Assembly (NCBI GenBank): GCA_044433165.1
Contig: JAWXTX010000023.1
Coordinates: forward strand, 1-30,804
DNA length: 30,804 nt
Direction: 5' to 3'
Source of the DNA: Ferrimonas sp044433165
GTDB lineage: Bacteria > Pseudomonadota > Gammaproteobacteria > Enterobacterales > Shewanellaceae
Position numbers and translations under genes: made by a program. Shown in pieces: positions 23,697 through 30,804 of this stretch (its first letter is position 1; each line of letters opens with the position of its first letter). The notes under the pieces are model-generated. The model saw nothing but the letters and a program-made list of their open reading frames with translations. It ran no database searches and had not been told where the DNA came from.

Positions 23697-25666
23697 GAGT
23701 ATTGCCCTTCTGCTTTGGTGGCCACTGTAGCCAATTGCTGCACTCGACCACGGCTGCGCTTATCTGAAGCGGCAACAAAACCACCCAGCATCATAAAAAT
23801 GGAACCAATCCACAGCCAGCGCACCATTGGCTTCACGTTTAAACGCACGGCATATTGGGTTTCATTTAATGGATCTCCCAAGGTAACGTACAGATCCCGT
23901 GTAAATCCCCAATCAATGCCGGCTTCGGTCATATCCATCGTGCGCACATTATATTGGCGTCGCTCGGGGTACAACGTAGTAACGAACTGTCCGGCTTTTT
24001 CTACTTGGATAACAGCTTGCTCGGCGGTGTAGTTTGGCCCTTGCACCATTTGCGTTCGTTCATAATGGAACTGATACCCCGCCAGCTCAGCCGATAGCCC
24101 CGGTCCCATACGAACCGACTGCTCCACCTCATAATTCGATACTACGGTGCCACCAATAATGGCCATTGCGATCCCACTGTGAGCAAGCTGCATCCCAACA
24201 TAGCTGCGGGTTATCCGATGCCACGTCGTATGACCTTGCTCATTGCGCGTCATACGCCAGAGATCTTGCAGTAATGTCGCTAAAATCCAAGTCGCGGTGT
24301 AAACCCCACAAATAACCCAAGCATTCGTTTTACCCCCCAACCACCAAGGCACAATCAGGGCGACAGCGAAGGCAATAACCGCGGATGGCAAGAGCGCGGT
24401 TAACTCGCCTTGCTTAGACTTTTTCCAGCGGATGAAAGGGCCGATCCCCATAAATAAAAACATCAGTAAAACGATGGGGTTAAAAACCGTATTAAAGTAA
24501 GGCGCGCCAACTGAGATTTGACCTAAGCCTAATGCATCACCCAATAATGGGTATAAGGTACCCAACAGCACCGCACCAGTTGCGACAACCAGCAAGACAT
24601 TGCAAAGCAGCAGCATGGTTTCTTTAGAGAGCAGTTCAAATCGTGCCGGCGATTTGAGTTCGGTGGCACGCAATGCAAACAGCGTCAGCGATCCCCCCAC
24701 TGCAATGCCTAACAGCAAGAGAATGAATAAACCACGGGAAGGATCTGCCGCAAACGAGTGAACAGATGTCAGTACGCCAGAGCGCACTAAGAAGGTACCA
24801 AGTAAACTGAGGCTAAAGGTAAAGATGGCGAGTAATATCGTCCAGTTACGGAACGTACCCCGTTTTTCGGTTACCACTAATGAATGCAACAAGGCGGTAC
24901 CAACCAACCACGGCATAAACGAGGCATTTTCCACCGGATCCCAGAACCACCAGCCGCCCCAGCCTAATTCATAGTACGCCCACCAAGAACCTAAAGAGAT
25001 CCCCGCAGTTAAAAACGCCCATGCCGCCAAAGTCCAAGCTCGAGACCAACGAGCCCAAGCCGCATCCAAACGCCCCGACATTAACGCAGCCAAAGCAAAA
25101 GCAAAACTGACCGAAAAACCGACATACCCCAAATACAAAAGCGGTGGGTGAAAAATTAACCCCACATCTTGCAACATCGGGTTTAAATCGCGCCCTTCAG
25201 CTGGCGCAAACGGCAGCAAACGCTCAAACGGGCTAGAAGTAAACAAAGTAAATAAAGAAAAACCGAGGCAGATCATCCCCAATACTGCGAGCACACGGGC
25301 AACAAAGGCCGTTTCGATGCCACGACTAAAAAGCGCGACTGCCGCAGCCCATACGGTAATAGAGAAAACCCAAAAGAGCAGTGATCCCTCGTGCCCGCCC
25401 CAAATGGCTGCAATTTTAAAATAAATGGGCAATTGGCTATTGGAATGGGAGGCCACATAAGCCACTGAAAAATCATCAACAGCAAACGCATAGCCTAAGC
25501 ACACAACGGATAATGCCATAAAGCCGAACATGCCATAAGTAAGTGGCCGAGCAAAACTCACTAGGTAAGCGTCTTTGCGAGCAACGCCAATCAATGGCAC
25601 AACGGAAACCAACAGCGCAAAGGCCAAGCCTAAAATGAGCGCATAATGTCCAAGTTCGGGGATCAT
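23693..25666 (-). CDS. ccmF: haem lyase subunit CcmF
   Basis: Core of the cytochrome c haem lyase, receiving haem from holo-CcmE and ligating it to CXXCH. The 657-aa protein has about 15 membrane helices, the WWD periplasmic motif (GWGGWWFWDPVENASFMPW, about 235-253) and conserved histidines His173 and His261 at the same numbers as E. coli CcmF. The ribosome site GAGGT precedes ATG 25666. First gene of the leftward ccmFGH operon. Confidence 0.97.
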   Translation of the reverse strand: MIPELGHYALILGLAFALLVSVVPLIGVARKDAYLVSFARPLTYGMFGFMALSVVCLGYAFAVDDFSVAYVASHSNSQLPIYFKIAAIWGGHEGSLLFWVFSITVWAAAVALFSRGIETAFVARVLAVLGMICLGFSLFTLFTSSPFERLLPFAPAEGRDLNPMLQDVGLIFHPPLLYLGYVGFSVSFAFALAALMSGRLDAAWARWSRAWTLAAWAFLTAGISLGSWWAYYELGWGGWWFWDPVENASFMPWLVGTALLHSLVVTEKRGTFRNWTILLAIFTFSLSLLGTFLVRSGVLTSVHSFAADPSRGLFILLLLGIAVGGSLTLFALRATELKSPARFELLSKETMLLLCNVLLVVATGAVLLGTLYPLLGDALGLGQISVGAPYFNTVFNPIVLLMFLFMGIGPFIRWKKSKQGELTALLPSAVIAFAVALIVPWWLGGKTNAWVICGVYTATWILATLLQDLWRMTRNEQGHTTWHRITRSYVGMQLAHSGIAMAIIGGTVVSNYEVEQSVRMGPGLSAELAGYQFHYERTQMVQGPNYTAEQAVIQVEKAGQFVTTLYPERRQYNVRTMDMTEAGIDWGFTRDLYVTLGDPLNETQYAVRLNVKPMVRWLWIGSIFMMLGGFVAASDKRSRGRVQQLATVATKAEGQYS

Positions 25667-26034
25667 TCATTTACCTCGAGAAAAAACAGATGTCACGCCC
25701 CCCATTGCTCAAATGAGCCCGGTGCGAGAGTGACGGCATTTTAGGCACGATTCGCCAGCATGTCTGCTCGCTATCCTACTTTTGTGTGCTTCTTTCACAA
25801 TAGCAAGCAGTGGCTAACCTCACAAAAAACACGTTTTAAATCCTACCTGCGTTAAAAACGCATCGTTTAACAACATTAAGGGAACCAAACGACCCACCTC
25901 TAGAATGGCTATCGCTGCTGTTTATGCCCATAAGTTACCGTATAATCGAATCAATCCGATCTTTGACCTAGATAGGTTGCCAATGGTGCACAACTTCTCT
26001 CATGTCACCAAACGCACCTCAAAATGAGACCGTC
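25667..26034. other. divergent ccmF/ccmI intergenic region
   Basis: These 368 bases hold no convincing gene. They must carry the promoters of leftward ccmFGH and rightward ccmI. On the plus strand a perfect TATAAT lies at 25941-25946 but with a poor -35. TGTG- and TCACA-type half sites at about 25786-25802 have the wrong spacing for CRP. A 14-codon open frame precedes ccmI (25983-26027). Confidence 0.6.
25983..26027 (+). other. possible 14-residue leader ORF before ccmI
   Basis: ATG at 25983, with AGG seven to eight bases upstream, opens a 14-codon frame (MVHNFSHVTKRTSK) ending in TGA seven bases before the preferred ccmI ATG. Such an arrangement could couple translation. It may equally be chance or part of the ccmI 5' region if ccmI starts at 26002. 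Confidence 0.2.
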
Positions 26035-27258
26035 ATGACCCATTTCTGGATCGCTCTTATTACCCTAACATTACTGGCACTTAGTTTAATTTGGCTGCCT
26101 TACTTACGCCGAAAACAACAGCGCACTACTGATGCCGAAATCCGCAAACAAACCAATCTCAGCCTGTATCATGAACGACAGCAAGAGTTGGTTAACGACT
26201 GTACAGATGGCCGGATCAGCGATCAAGAACGGCAAATATTAGAGCAAGAATTACAGCGTATGCTGCTACAGAACGTAGAAAAACAGGATGAGCAATTAGC
26301 CCACGCCAACACCAGTGCCCGCTGGCCTTTACTCATGAGTGCCGTATTAGTACTTACCAGCAGCTACATCTATTACGATTTAGGCCGTGCCAATGATTGG
26401 CAATTAGCGGCACAAACCCAAAATACCGCCGAGCATTCTGCTCAAACTGTCCAACAAATGCGAGCTATGCGCATTGAACAAATGGAACAAGCGCTTGCCA
26501 ACAACCCTAATAATAGCCAAGGCTGGTTTGATCTAGGGCACGCTTACATGGATGCCAACTTGTTCGCTCAATCCGTTGCGGCCTTTGATAGCGCCATGGC
26601 TTTAGTGGGTGAACACGCCGATCTGTTAGGCCCTAAAGCAACCGCCCTCTACTATCAAGCAAACCAAACCATGACACCGGCAGTCCAAGCCTTAATCCAA
26701 CAAGCATTAGCCGATGACGAACAAGACCCCTCAACCCGCTTATTGCTGGGCATGGATGCGTTTTTTAACGCCAATTATGAAGAAGCGATTAGGCATTGGG
26801 AAATCATCCTAACCAGCCCCCACAGCCCTGGAAATAATGAAGGGGTTCGCAGCGCTATTGCCCAAGCAAAAATGTTCTTGGCTAATGAAGAGAATACCGT
26901 TGAGGCCGATCCCAGCCAAGGAGTAACCGTAACGGTTGACCTGAGCTTAGAAATGAAAGCTTATGCTAAGCCAAATGACATGATCTACCTGATTGCGCGC
27001 CCCTTAGCGGAAGGCAATCCAACTCCGGTTGCACTCGCACAAATTAAGGTCTCAGAGTTACCCACCACACTGCTGTTGGATGACAGCTTTGCCATGAGCA
27101 ACGACGCGCTGATCAGTGCGACGGAATATGTCGAACTGATGGCAGCCATTAACGTGAACAATAGCCCAGAGCCGTCACCAGGTGATCTTTTTGGTGAACT
27201 CAATTATGTCGCGCTCGGCAGCAAAGTAACGCTTATCATCAACACCCGCATCCCATAA
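26035..27258 (+). CDS. ccmI: cytochrome c maturation TPR protein CcmI
   Basis: Apocytochrome c chaperone of the haem lyase complex. The 407-aa protein has two membrane helices (about 3-22 and 92-110) with a cytoplasmic loop between them, TPR-like repeats (about 135-270, with NNSQGWFDLGHAYMDANLF and TRLLLGMDAFFNANYEEAI) and a periplasmic beta-rich C-terminal domain (about 300-407) as in long CcmI/CycH proteins. The ATG at 26035 gives the typical MTHFWIALITLTLLAL start; an in-frame ATG at 26002 is the alternative. It is oriented away from ccmH. Confidence 0.88.
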   Translation: MTHFWIALITLTLLALSLIWLPYLRRKQQRTTDAEIRKQTNLSLYHERQQELVNDCTDGRISDQERQILEQELQRMLLQNVEKQDEQLAHANTSARWPLLMSAVLVLTSSYIYYDLGRANDWQLAAQTQNTAEHSAQTVQQMRAMRIEQMEQALANNPNNSQGWFDLGHAYMDANLFAQSVAAFDSAMALVGEHADLLGPKATALYYQANQTMTPAVQALIQQALADDEQDPSTRLLLGMDAFFNANYEEAIRHWEIILTSPHSPGNNEGVRSAIAQAKMFLANEENTVEADPSQGVTVTVDLSLEMKAYAKPNDMIYLIARPLAEGNPTPVALAQIKVSELPTTLLLDDSFAMSNDALISATEYVELMAAINVNNSPEPSPGDLFGELNYVALGSKVTLIINTRIP

Positions 27259-27280
27259 CGGCTTTTGTGCCATCTCTGCC

Positions 27281-27319
27281 CTTGGTGGCGTTGCCAGTAC
27301 TGCAGCAACGGCCACCAAG
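27281..27319 (+). other. long hairpin between ccmI and ccmA
   Basis: CTTGGTGG and CCACCAAG, with GTTGC and GCAAC inside, form an interrupted 13-bp stem around a 10-base loop, beginning 23 bases after the ccmI stop. No T-run follows, so it may be an mRNA stability or partial terminator structure. No strong promoter is evident in the remaining 130 bases before ccmA. Confidence 0.45.
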
Positions 27320-27453
27320 AGCTAACAGATCTATTTCCTAAAAAAATAACAGCTGTGAGTTAAACCCGCTTTTACGAGCGCTCTCATCGCCCTATCACCA
27401 CGCTGTGATACTATCAAGTCATCAAATCGTCATTTATTCGCTCAGGAGAATGC

Positions 27454-28110
27454 GTGTCAGCATCAACCCCTATCCCCTTATTGCAGGCGCACCAATTAAC
27501 CTGCATTCGCGAAGAGCGGATCTTATTTGACGCTTTGGATTTTGCGGTGTACCCCGGCGACATTCTCCAAATTGAAGGACCTAATGGCGCAGGAAAAACC
27601 AGCTTATTGCGGATCCTAGCTGGTTTATCTCGCCCCTATTATGGCGAGGTGCATATGGGACAATGCCCCATTTTTCAATGTCGAGATGAATTCCACAGCA
27701 ACCTCATCTACTTAGGTCATTTAGCAGGCGTTAAAAACGAACTCACCGCCGCAGAAAACTTGAATTTTAACTTGCGTATGAATGGCTACACCGACATCAA
27801 TTGCAGTGAACCATTAACTCAAGTAGACCTGGCAGGCTTTGAAGAACACCCAGCAGGGCACCTGTCTGCTGGCCAGCATCGTCGAATTGCTTTGGCACGA
27901 CTTTGGCATAGTAAAGCCAAGATTTGGATTCTTGATGAACCCTTAACAGCGATAGATAAACGCGGCATTGCCAAGCTAGAGCAACTTTTTTTGCAGCATG
28001 TTGAGCAAGGCGGCTGCATTATTTTAACGACCCACCAAGATCTGCCAACGCTCAGTGCAGAACGGATTAAAACCTTACGCCTCGGCAATGTCTGGCCTCA
28101 GGAAGCCTAA
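27454..28110 (+). CDS. ccmA: haem-handling ABC ATPase CcmA
   Basis: ATPase that, with CcmB and CcmC, releases holo-CcmE. The 218-aa protein has Walker A GPNGAGKT (42-49), the CcmA-type signature LSAGQHRRIALARL and Walker B IWILDEPLTAID. It starts with GTG at 27454, preceded by AGGAG at five bases; a nearby ATG at 27450 is in another frame. First gene of ccmABCDE. Confidence 0.96.
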   Translation: MSASTPIPLLQAHQLTCIREERILFDALDFAVYPGDILQIEGPNGAGKTSLLRILAGLSRPYYGEVHMGQCPIFQCRDEFHSNLIYLGHLAGVKNELTAAENLNFNLRMNGYTDINCSEPLTQVDLAGFEEHPAGHLSAGQHRRIALARLWHSKAKIWILDEPLTAIDKRGIAKLEQLFLQHVEQGGCIILTTHQDLPTLSAERIKTLRLGNVWPQEA

Positions 28111-28114
28111 AATC

Positions 28115-28798
28115 ATGCGTCAGATCCTATATCGGCAAGCCTTTATCGGCGTTTTAGTTCGCGATCTTCAAATCGCTTTTCGTCATCGCAGCGATGTTTT
28201 TAATCCATTACTGTTTTTCATTATGGTGGTGTCACTATTTCCGCTGGGGATTGGCCCAGAGCCAAATACATTAGCCACCATTGCACCGGGCATCATTTGG
28301 GTCGCCGCTTTACTGTCGGCAATGCTGTCATTAGAACGGTTATTTAAAGGCGATTACGCGGATGGCTCCTTAGAGCAAATGATGCTGAGTCCACAACCTT
28401 TATCACTGATGGTTTTAGCAAAAGTAACCGCTCACTGGCTCGTAACCGGCGTACCACTGATTATCATTGCGCCTTTACTTGGCCTATTAATGCACTTAGA
28501 AACCCAAGCCTATGGCGCACTGGTGGCCACCTTGGCGCTCGGTACTCCGATTTTATCGCTTTTAGGAGGGATAGGGGTGGCATTAACCGTAGGGCTTCCC
28601 AAAGGTGGGGTTTTACTCACTTTATTAATTTTACCACTTTATATACCGGTCTTAATTTTTGCCACTAGCGCCATTGATGCCGCATCAATGGCATTGCCGT
28701 ATTCCGGCCATTTGGCTATTTTGGCTGCCTTATTGGTGGCTTCTTTAATGCTAGCCCCAGCGGCGATTAGCGCATCTCTTAGAGTGAGTACAAACTAA
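28115..28798 (+). CDS. ccmB: haem ABC transporter permease CcmB
   Basis: Membrane partner of CcmA. The 227-aa protein has about six membrane helices, with family blocks FRHRSDVFNPLLFF and ERLFKGDYADGSLEQMMLSP. The ATG at 28115, four bases after the ccmA stop with AGGA upstream, gives the normal length; the frame is open another 20 codons inside ccmA. Confidence 0.95.
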   Translation: MRQILYRQAFIGVLVRDLQIAFRHRSDVFNPLLFFIMVVSLFPLGIGPEPNTLATIAPGIIWVAALLSAMLSLERLFKGDYADGSLEQMMLSPQPLSLMVLAKVTAHWLVTGVPLIIIAPLLGLLMHLETQAYGALVATLALGTPILSLLGGIGVALTVGLPKGGVLLTLLILPLYIPVLIFATSAIDAASMALPYSGHLAILAALLVASLMLAPAAISASLRVSTN

Positions 28799-28799
28799 C

Positions 28800-29543
28800 A
28801 TGTGGAAATGGCTACATCCCTACGCAGATCCTGAGCGTGCTTATCAATTGGCCGGCAAACTCTTGCCTTGGCTTACCACAATCACAGTATTGCTGATTGC
28901 AACTGGCACCATTTGGGGGCTTGGCTTTGCGCCCGTTGATTACCAACAAGGAGATTCTTACCGGATCATCTTTGTTCATGTACCTGCCGCATCCATGTCT
29001 CTAAGCGCTTACATGGCAATGGCGAGCATGGCGTTTATTGGGCTAGTTTGGCAAATAAAATTAGCCGACATAGCCGCTGCAGCCATTGCCCCTGTTGGCG
29101 CCGTTCTTACTTTTATTGCCTTGGTCACTGGCGCTTCGTGGGGCAAGCCCATGTGGGGCACTTGGTGGGTCTGGGACGCCCGATTAACATCAGAATTGGT
29201 CTTACTCTTTCTCTATCTTGGCGTTATTGCACTGTACGCATCCTTTGAAGATAAAGTAATGGCAGCCAAAGCTGCGGGCATTTTGGCCATTGTGGGGGTT
29301 GTGAATCTACCTATCATCAAATATTCAGTAGAATGGTGGAATACCCTGCATCAACCCAATGCCATTACCGTTGGCAAGAGCAACAACATGCCACCAGAAA
29401 TGCTCATCCCCTTACTGTGCAATATTTTTGGTTTTGCCTTTTTAATCGTCACACTCAGTACCCTGCGTTTTCGCGCTGAAATTTTAGCACGAAATAGCAT
29501 GCGACCTTGGGTTAACACCTTGGTAAGCAAGGAGATCCACTAA
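28800..29543 (+). CDS. ccmC: haem transporter/handler CcmC
   Basis: Loads haem onto CcmE. The 247-aa protein has six membrane helices, the WWD motif (WGTWWVWDARLTSE, about 119-132) and conserved periplasmic histidines at His60 (FVHVPAASM) and in WWNTLHQP (about 184). One base separates it from the ccmB stop, and its TAA overlaps the ccmD ATG by one base. Confidence 0.97.
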   Translation: MWKWLHPYADPERAYQLAGKLLPWLTTITVLLIATGTIWGLGFAPVDYQQGDSYRIIFVHVPAASMSLSAYMAMASMAFIGLVWQIKLADIAAAAIAPVGAVLTFIALVTGASWGKPMWGTWWVWDARLTSELVLLFLYLGVIALYASFEDKVMAAKAAGILAIVGVVNLPIIKYSVEWWNTLHQPNAITVGKSNNMPPEMLIPLLCNIFGFAFLIVTLSTLRFRAEILARNSMRPWVNTLVSKEIH

Positions 29544-29755
29544 TGCAACTAAGCTTTCAATTTGAATCACTGAGCGCTTTCTTACACATGGGCGGCTATG
29601 CCCAATATGTTTGGCTTTCATACGGCATTACTGTGGTAAGCCTTGGTGGACTCATTATTTCCTCAATGCGTCAACGCAAACGCATCCTTAAAAATATTGC
29701 CCTTAAACTCGAGCGTGATGCACGATTACAGCAACATCGGAGTCAAAATCAATGA
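29543..29755 (+). CDS. ccmD: haem exporter accessory protein CcmD
   Basis: Small single-helix protein (70 aa) that stabilises the CcmABC-CcmE complex. It contains FLHMGGYAQYVWLSYGIT leading into the membrane helix (about 22-42) and a basic C-terminal tail (RQRKRILKNIALKLERD), all typical of CcmD. It overlaps ccmC by one base and ccmE by four. Confidence 0.92.
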   Translation: MQLSFQFESLSAFLHMGGYAQYVWLSYGITVVSLGGLIISSMRQRKRILKNIALKLERDARLQQHRSQNQ

Positions 29756-30240
29756 ATCTACGCCGTAAAAAACGTTTATTGTTTGTTACTGCCTTAGTGA
29801 TTGGCGTGGGAGCCATCAGTGCCTTACTGCTCTATGCCCTCAACTCTAACTTAGACTTATTTTATACCCCATCAGAAGTCATTGATGGCCGAAAAGACAG
29901 CGGTATTAAGCCTGAAGTTGGGCAACGCATTCGGGTTGGTGGCATGGTCGTCAACGGCTCTGTTGAACGAGATCAAGACAGCTTGAAAATTGCTTTCCAA
30001 GTGGCTGACACCGGCCCTGCCATCACGGTTCTCTATGATGGTATGCTGCCAGATCTCTTCCGTGAAGGGCAAGGCATTGTAGCTCAAGGCATTTTACGGG
30101 ATGGTTATGTTCTCGAGGCCAGTGAAGTACTGGCTAAGCATGACGAGAATTACATGTCTCCTGAGGTCGCAGCCGCAATGGGCGAAAACCATCAAATGAT
30201 GCAATATACCGAGCAGCAAAAAAGCGGCAGTGCTTATTAA
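29752..30240 (+). CDS. ccmE: haem chaperone CcmE
   Basis: Periplasmic chaperone that binds haem covalently through a histidine and passes it to CcmF. The 162-aa protein has an N-terminal anchor with a basic start (MNLRRKKRLL), an OB-fold, and the HxxxY haem site KHDENY with His130 and Tyr134, the same numbering as E. coli. Last gene of ccmABCDE, followed by a terminator. Confidence 0.97.
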   Translation: MNLRRKKRLLFVTALVIGVGAISALLLYALNSNLDLFYTPSEVIDGRKDSGIKPEVGQRIRVGGMVVNGSVERDQDSLKIAFQVADTGPAITVLYDGMLPDLFREGQGIVAQGILRDGYVLEASEVLAKHDENYMSPEVAAAMGENHQMMQYTEQQKSGSAY

Positions 30241-30264
30241 GCGTGATATTCTTCACCATGATTT

Positions 30265-30296
30265 ACGGCCACAATCCTAGATTGTGGCCGTTTTTT
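30265..30296 (+). terminator. Rho-independent terminator of ccmABCDE
   Basis: A 12-bp GC-rich stem (30265-30276 with 30280-30291) around a 3-base loop is followed by a run of six T. It lies 24 bases past the ccmE stop, just before the transposase remnant. Confidence 0.93.
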
Positions 30297-30304
30297 ATTA
30301 TCCA

Positions 30305-30804
30305 GGCCCAAACCAATCGTGCTGTTTTCAAGCTGGTTTGCTTTCAAAAATCACTGCTAATCGTCGCTGGTAAATTGGCTACCTTGGTCTGAATGGACCA
30401 ACACCTTATTGGTTGGCTGCACCCATCGCTAAATCGGCGGTCATTCGTGATTTCATTGATCAGCCGATAATGGGGCGTGAAAATAGGTCGAGAATCACGG
30501 CCATATAAAACCAACCTCCCTGAGTCCGAATCTAGGTGATATCCGTTACTCACACTTGATTCGACGCCGATACATTAAATTGACGCTCAAGCGTGTTTAG
30601 CGCTACAACCAGTACAATATCGCCATAAGGGCCTTTGCGCTTCTGGTAACCGGTTTGCGAACGGAGTCCTTCAGTATGCATCCTGTCACCACCAATGCAA
30701 AACTGATCCATAAACACCAATTGAAAAGTGATCCACTTGGTTGTTATCTGTGCTTTTCGGCACAGGTGAAGTTCTATGTTAACCAAGGAGACTTTTGTGG
30801 ATAT
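30305..30804 (-). pseudogene. decayed IS3-family transposase (OrfB), running off the right edge
   Basis: Reading the minus strand, the DDE transposase of IS3-family elements is recognisable in pieces: TGYQKRKGPYG, TLERQFNVSASNQV, VTDIT, IRTQGGWFYMAVILDLFSRP and, in a shifted frame, QPTNKVLVHSDQGSQFTSDD and FLKANQLENS. The first two catalytic aspartates fall at 30541-30543 (in VTDIT) and 30387-30389 (in HSDQG). In-frame stops sit where conserved Trp or Tyr codons belong: TGA at 30550-30552, TAG at 30532-30534, TGA at 30460-30462 and TAG at 30357-30359, plus TGA at 30351-30353. A frameshift, probably with a small deletion, lies near 30420. The 3' part with the catalytic glutamate is missing. 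No inverted terminal repeat is visible inside the window. It is non-functional. Confidence 0.85.

Noticed and set aside
25786..25802. CRP-like site in the ccmF/ccmI intergenic region
   Set aside because: TGTG and TCACA half sites are present but the spacing is one base too long and one half is imperfect.
30344..30553. Separate 69-residue protein after ccmE
   Set aside because: It is an out-of-frame reading of the decayed IS3 transposase; the meaningful homology is in the other frames.
30550..30786. Separate 78-residue protein at the right edge
   Set aside because: This is the in-frame amino-terminal piece of the same broken transposase, ended by a nonsense codon at a conserved tryptophan.

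Overview
The window is chromosomal housekeeping sequence from a facultatively anaerobic, Gram-negative gammaproteobacterium. The gene order (rplM-rpsI, petABC, sspAB; degQ-degS; murA-ibaG-mla; kdsD-kdsC-lptCAB-rpoN-hpf-ptsN-rapZ-npr) resembles that of the Vibrionales/Alteromonadales/Aeromonadales side of the class. Unlike E. coli it carries a cytochrome bc1 complex. The Mla and Lpt genes imply an LPS-bearing outer membrane. I cannot name the genus.

Layout. (1) 1-261: no protein gene, but an rrn P1-like promoter points left off the window edge, with DnaA-box-like sites behind it. (2) 262-6998, all minus strand: grcA (glycyl-radical repair), then the block zapE, rplM-rpsI, petA-petB-petC, sspA-sspB. 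(3) 7180-10174, plus strand: zapG (yhcB), then the envelope proteases degQ and degS; degQ has a near-consensus sigma-E promoter. (4) 10262-14807, minus strand: mlaF-mlaE-mlaD-mlaC-mlaB-ibaG-murA, i.e. outer-membrane lipid-asymmetry transport plus the first committed step of peptidoglycan synthesis. (5) 14959-22622, plus strand: a tightly packed series yrbG, kdsD, kdsC, lptC, lptA, lptB, rpoN, hpf, ptsN, rapZ, npr, combining Kdo and LPS export with sigma-54 and the nitrogen PTS. (6) 22684-30240: a complete System I cytochrome c maturation (Ccm) set, unusually arranged as ccmF-G-H leftward and ccmI, then ccmA-B-C-D-E rightward. (7) 30305-30804: a decayed IS3-family transposase running off the right edge.

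How the parts fit. The Ccm genes would mature the c-type cytochromes, including the PetC cytochrome c1 encoded about 20 kb away. DegS is the protease that triggers sigma-E, and degQ beside it appears to be a sigma-E target. The mla, lpt, kds and murA genes together serve the cell envelope.

I found no CRISPR array, prophage, toxin-antitoxin pair, defence island or complete insertion sequence. Nearly every gene belongs to a known family. The points worth a second look are regulatory (rrn-like promoter with DnaA boxes, sigma-E site, L13 leader, CRP-like site at petABC), the split and relocated ccm cluster, and a RapZ protein whose C-terminal tail lacks the basic residues used for RNA binding in E. 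coli. I see no convincing new system here.
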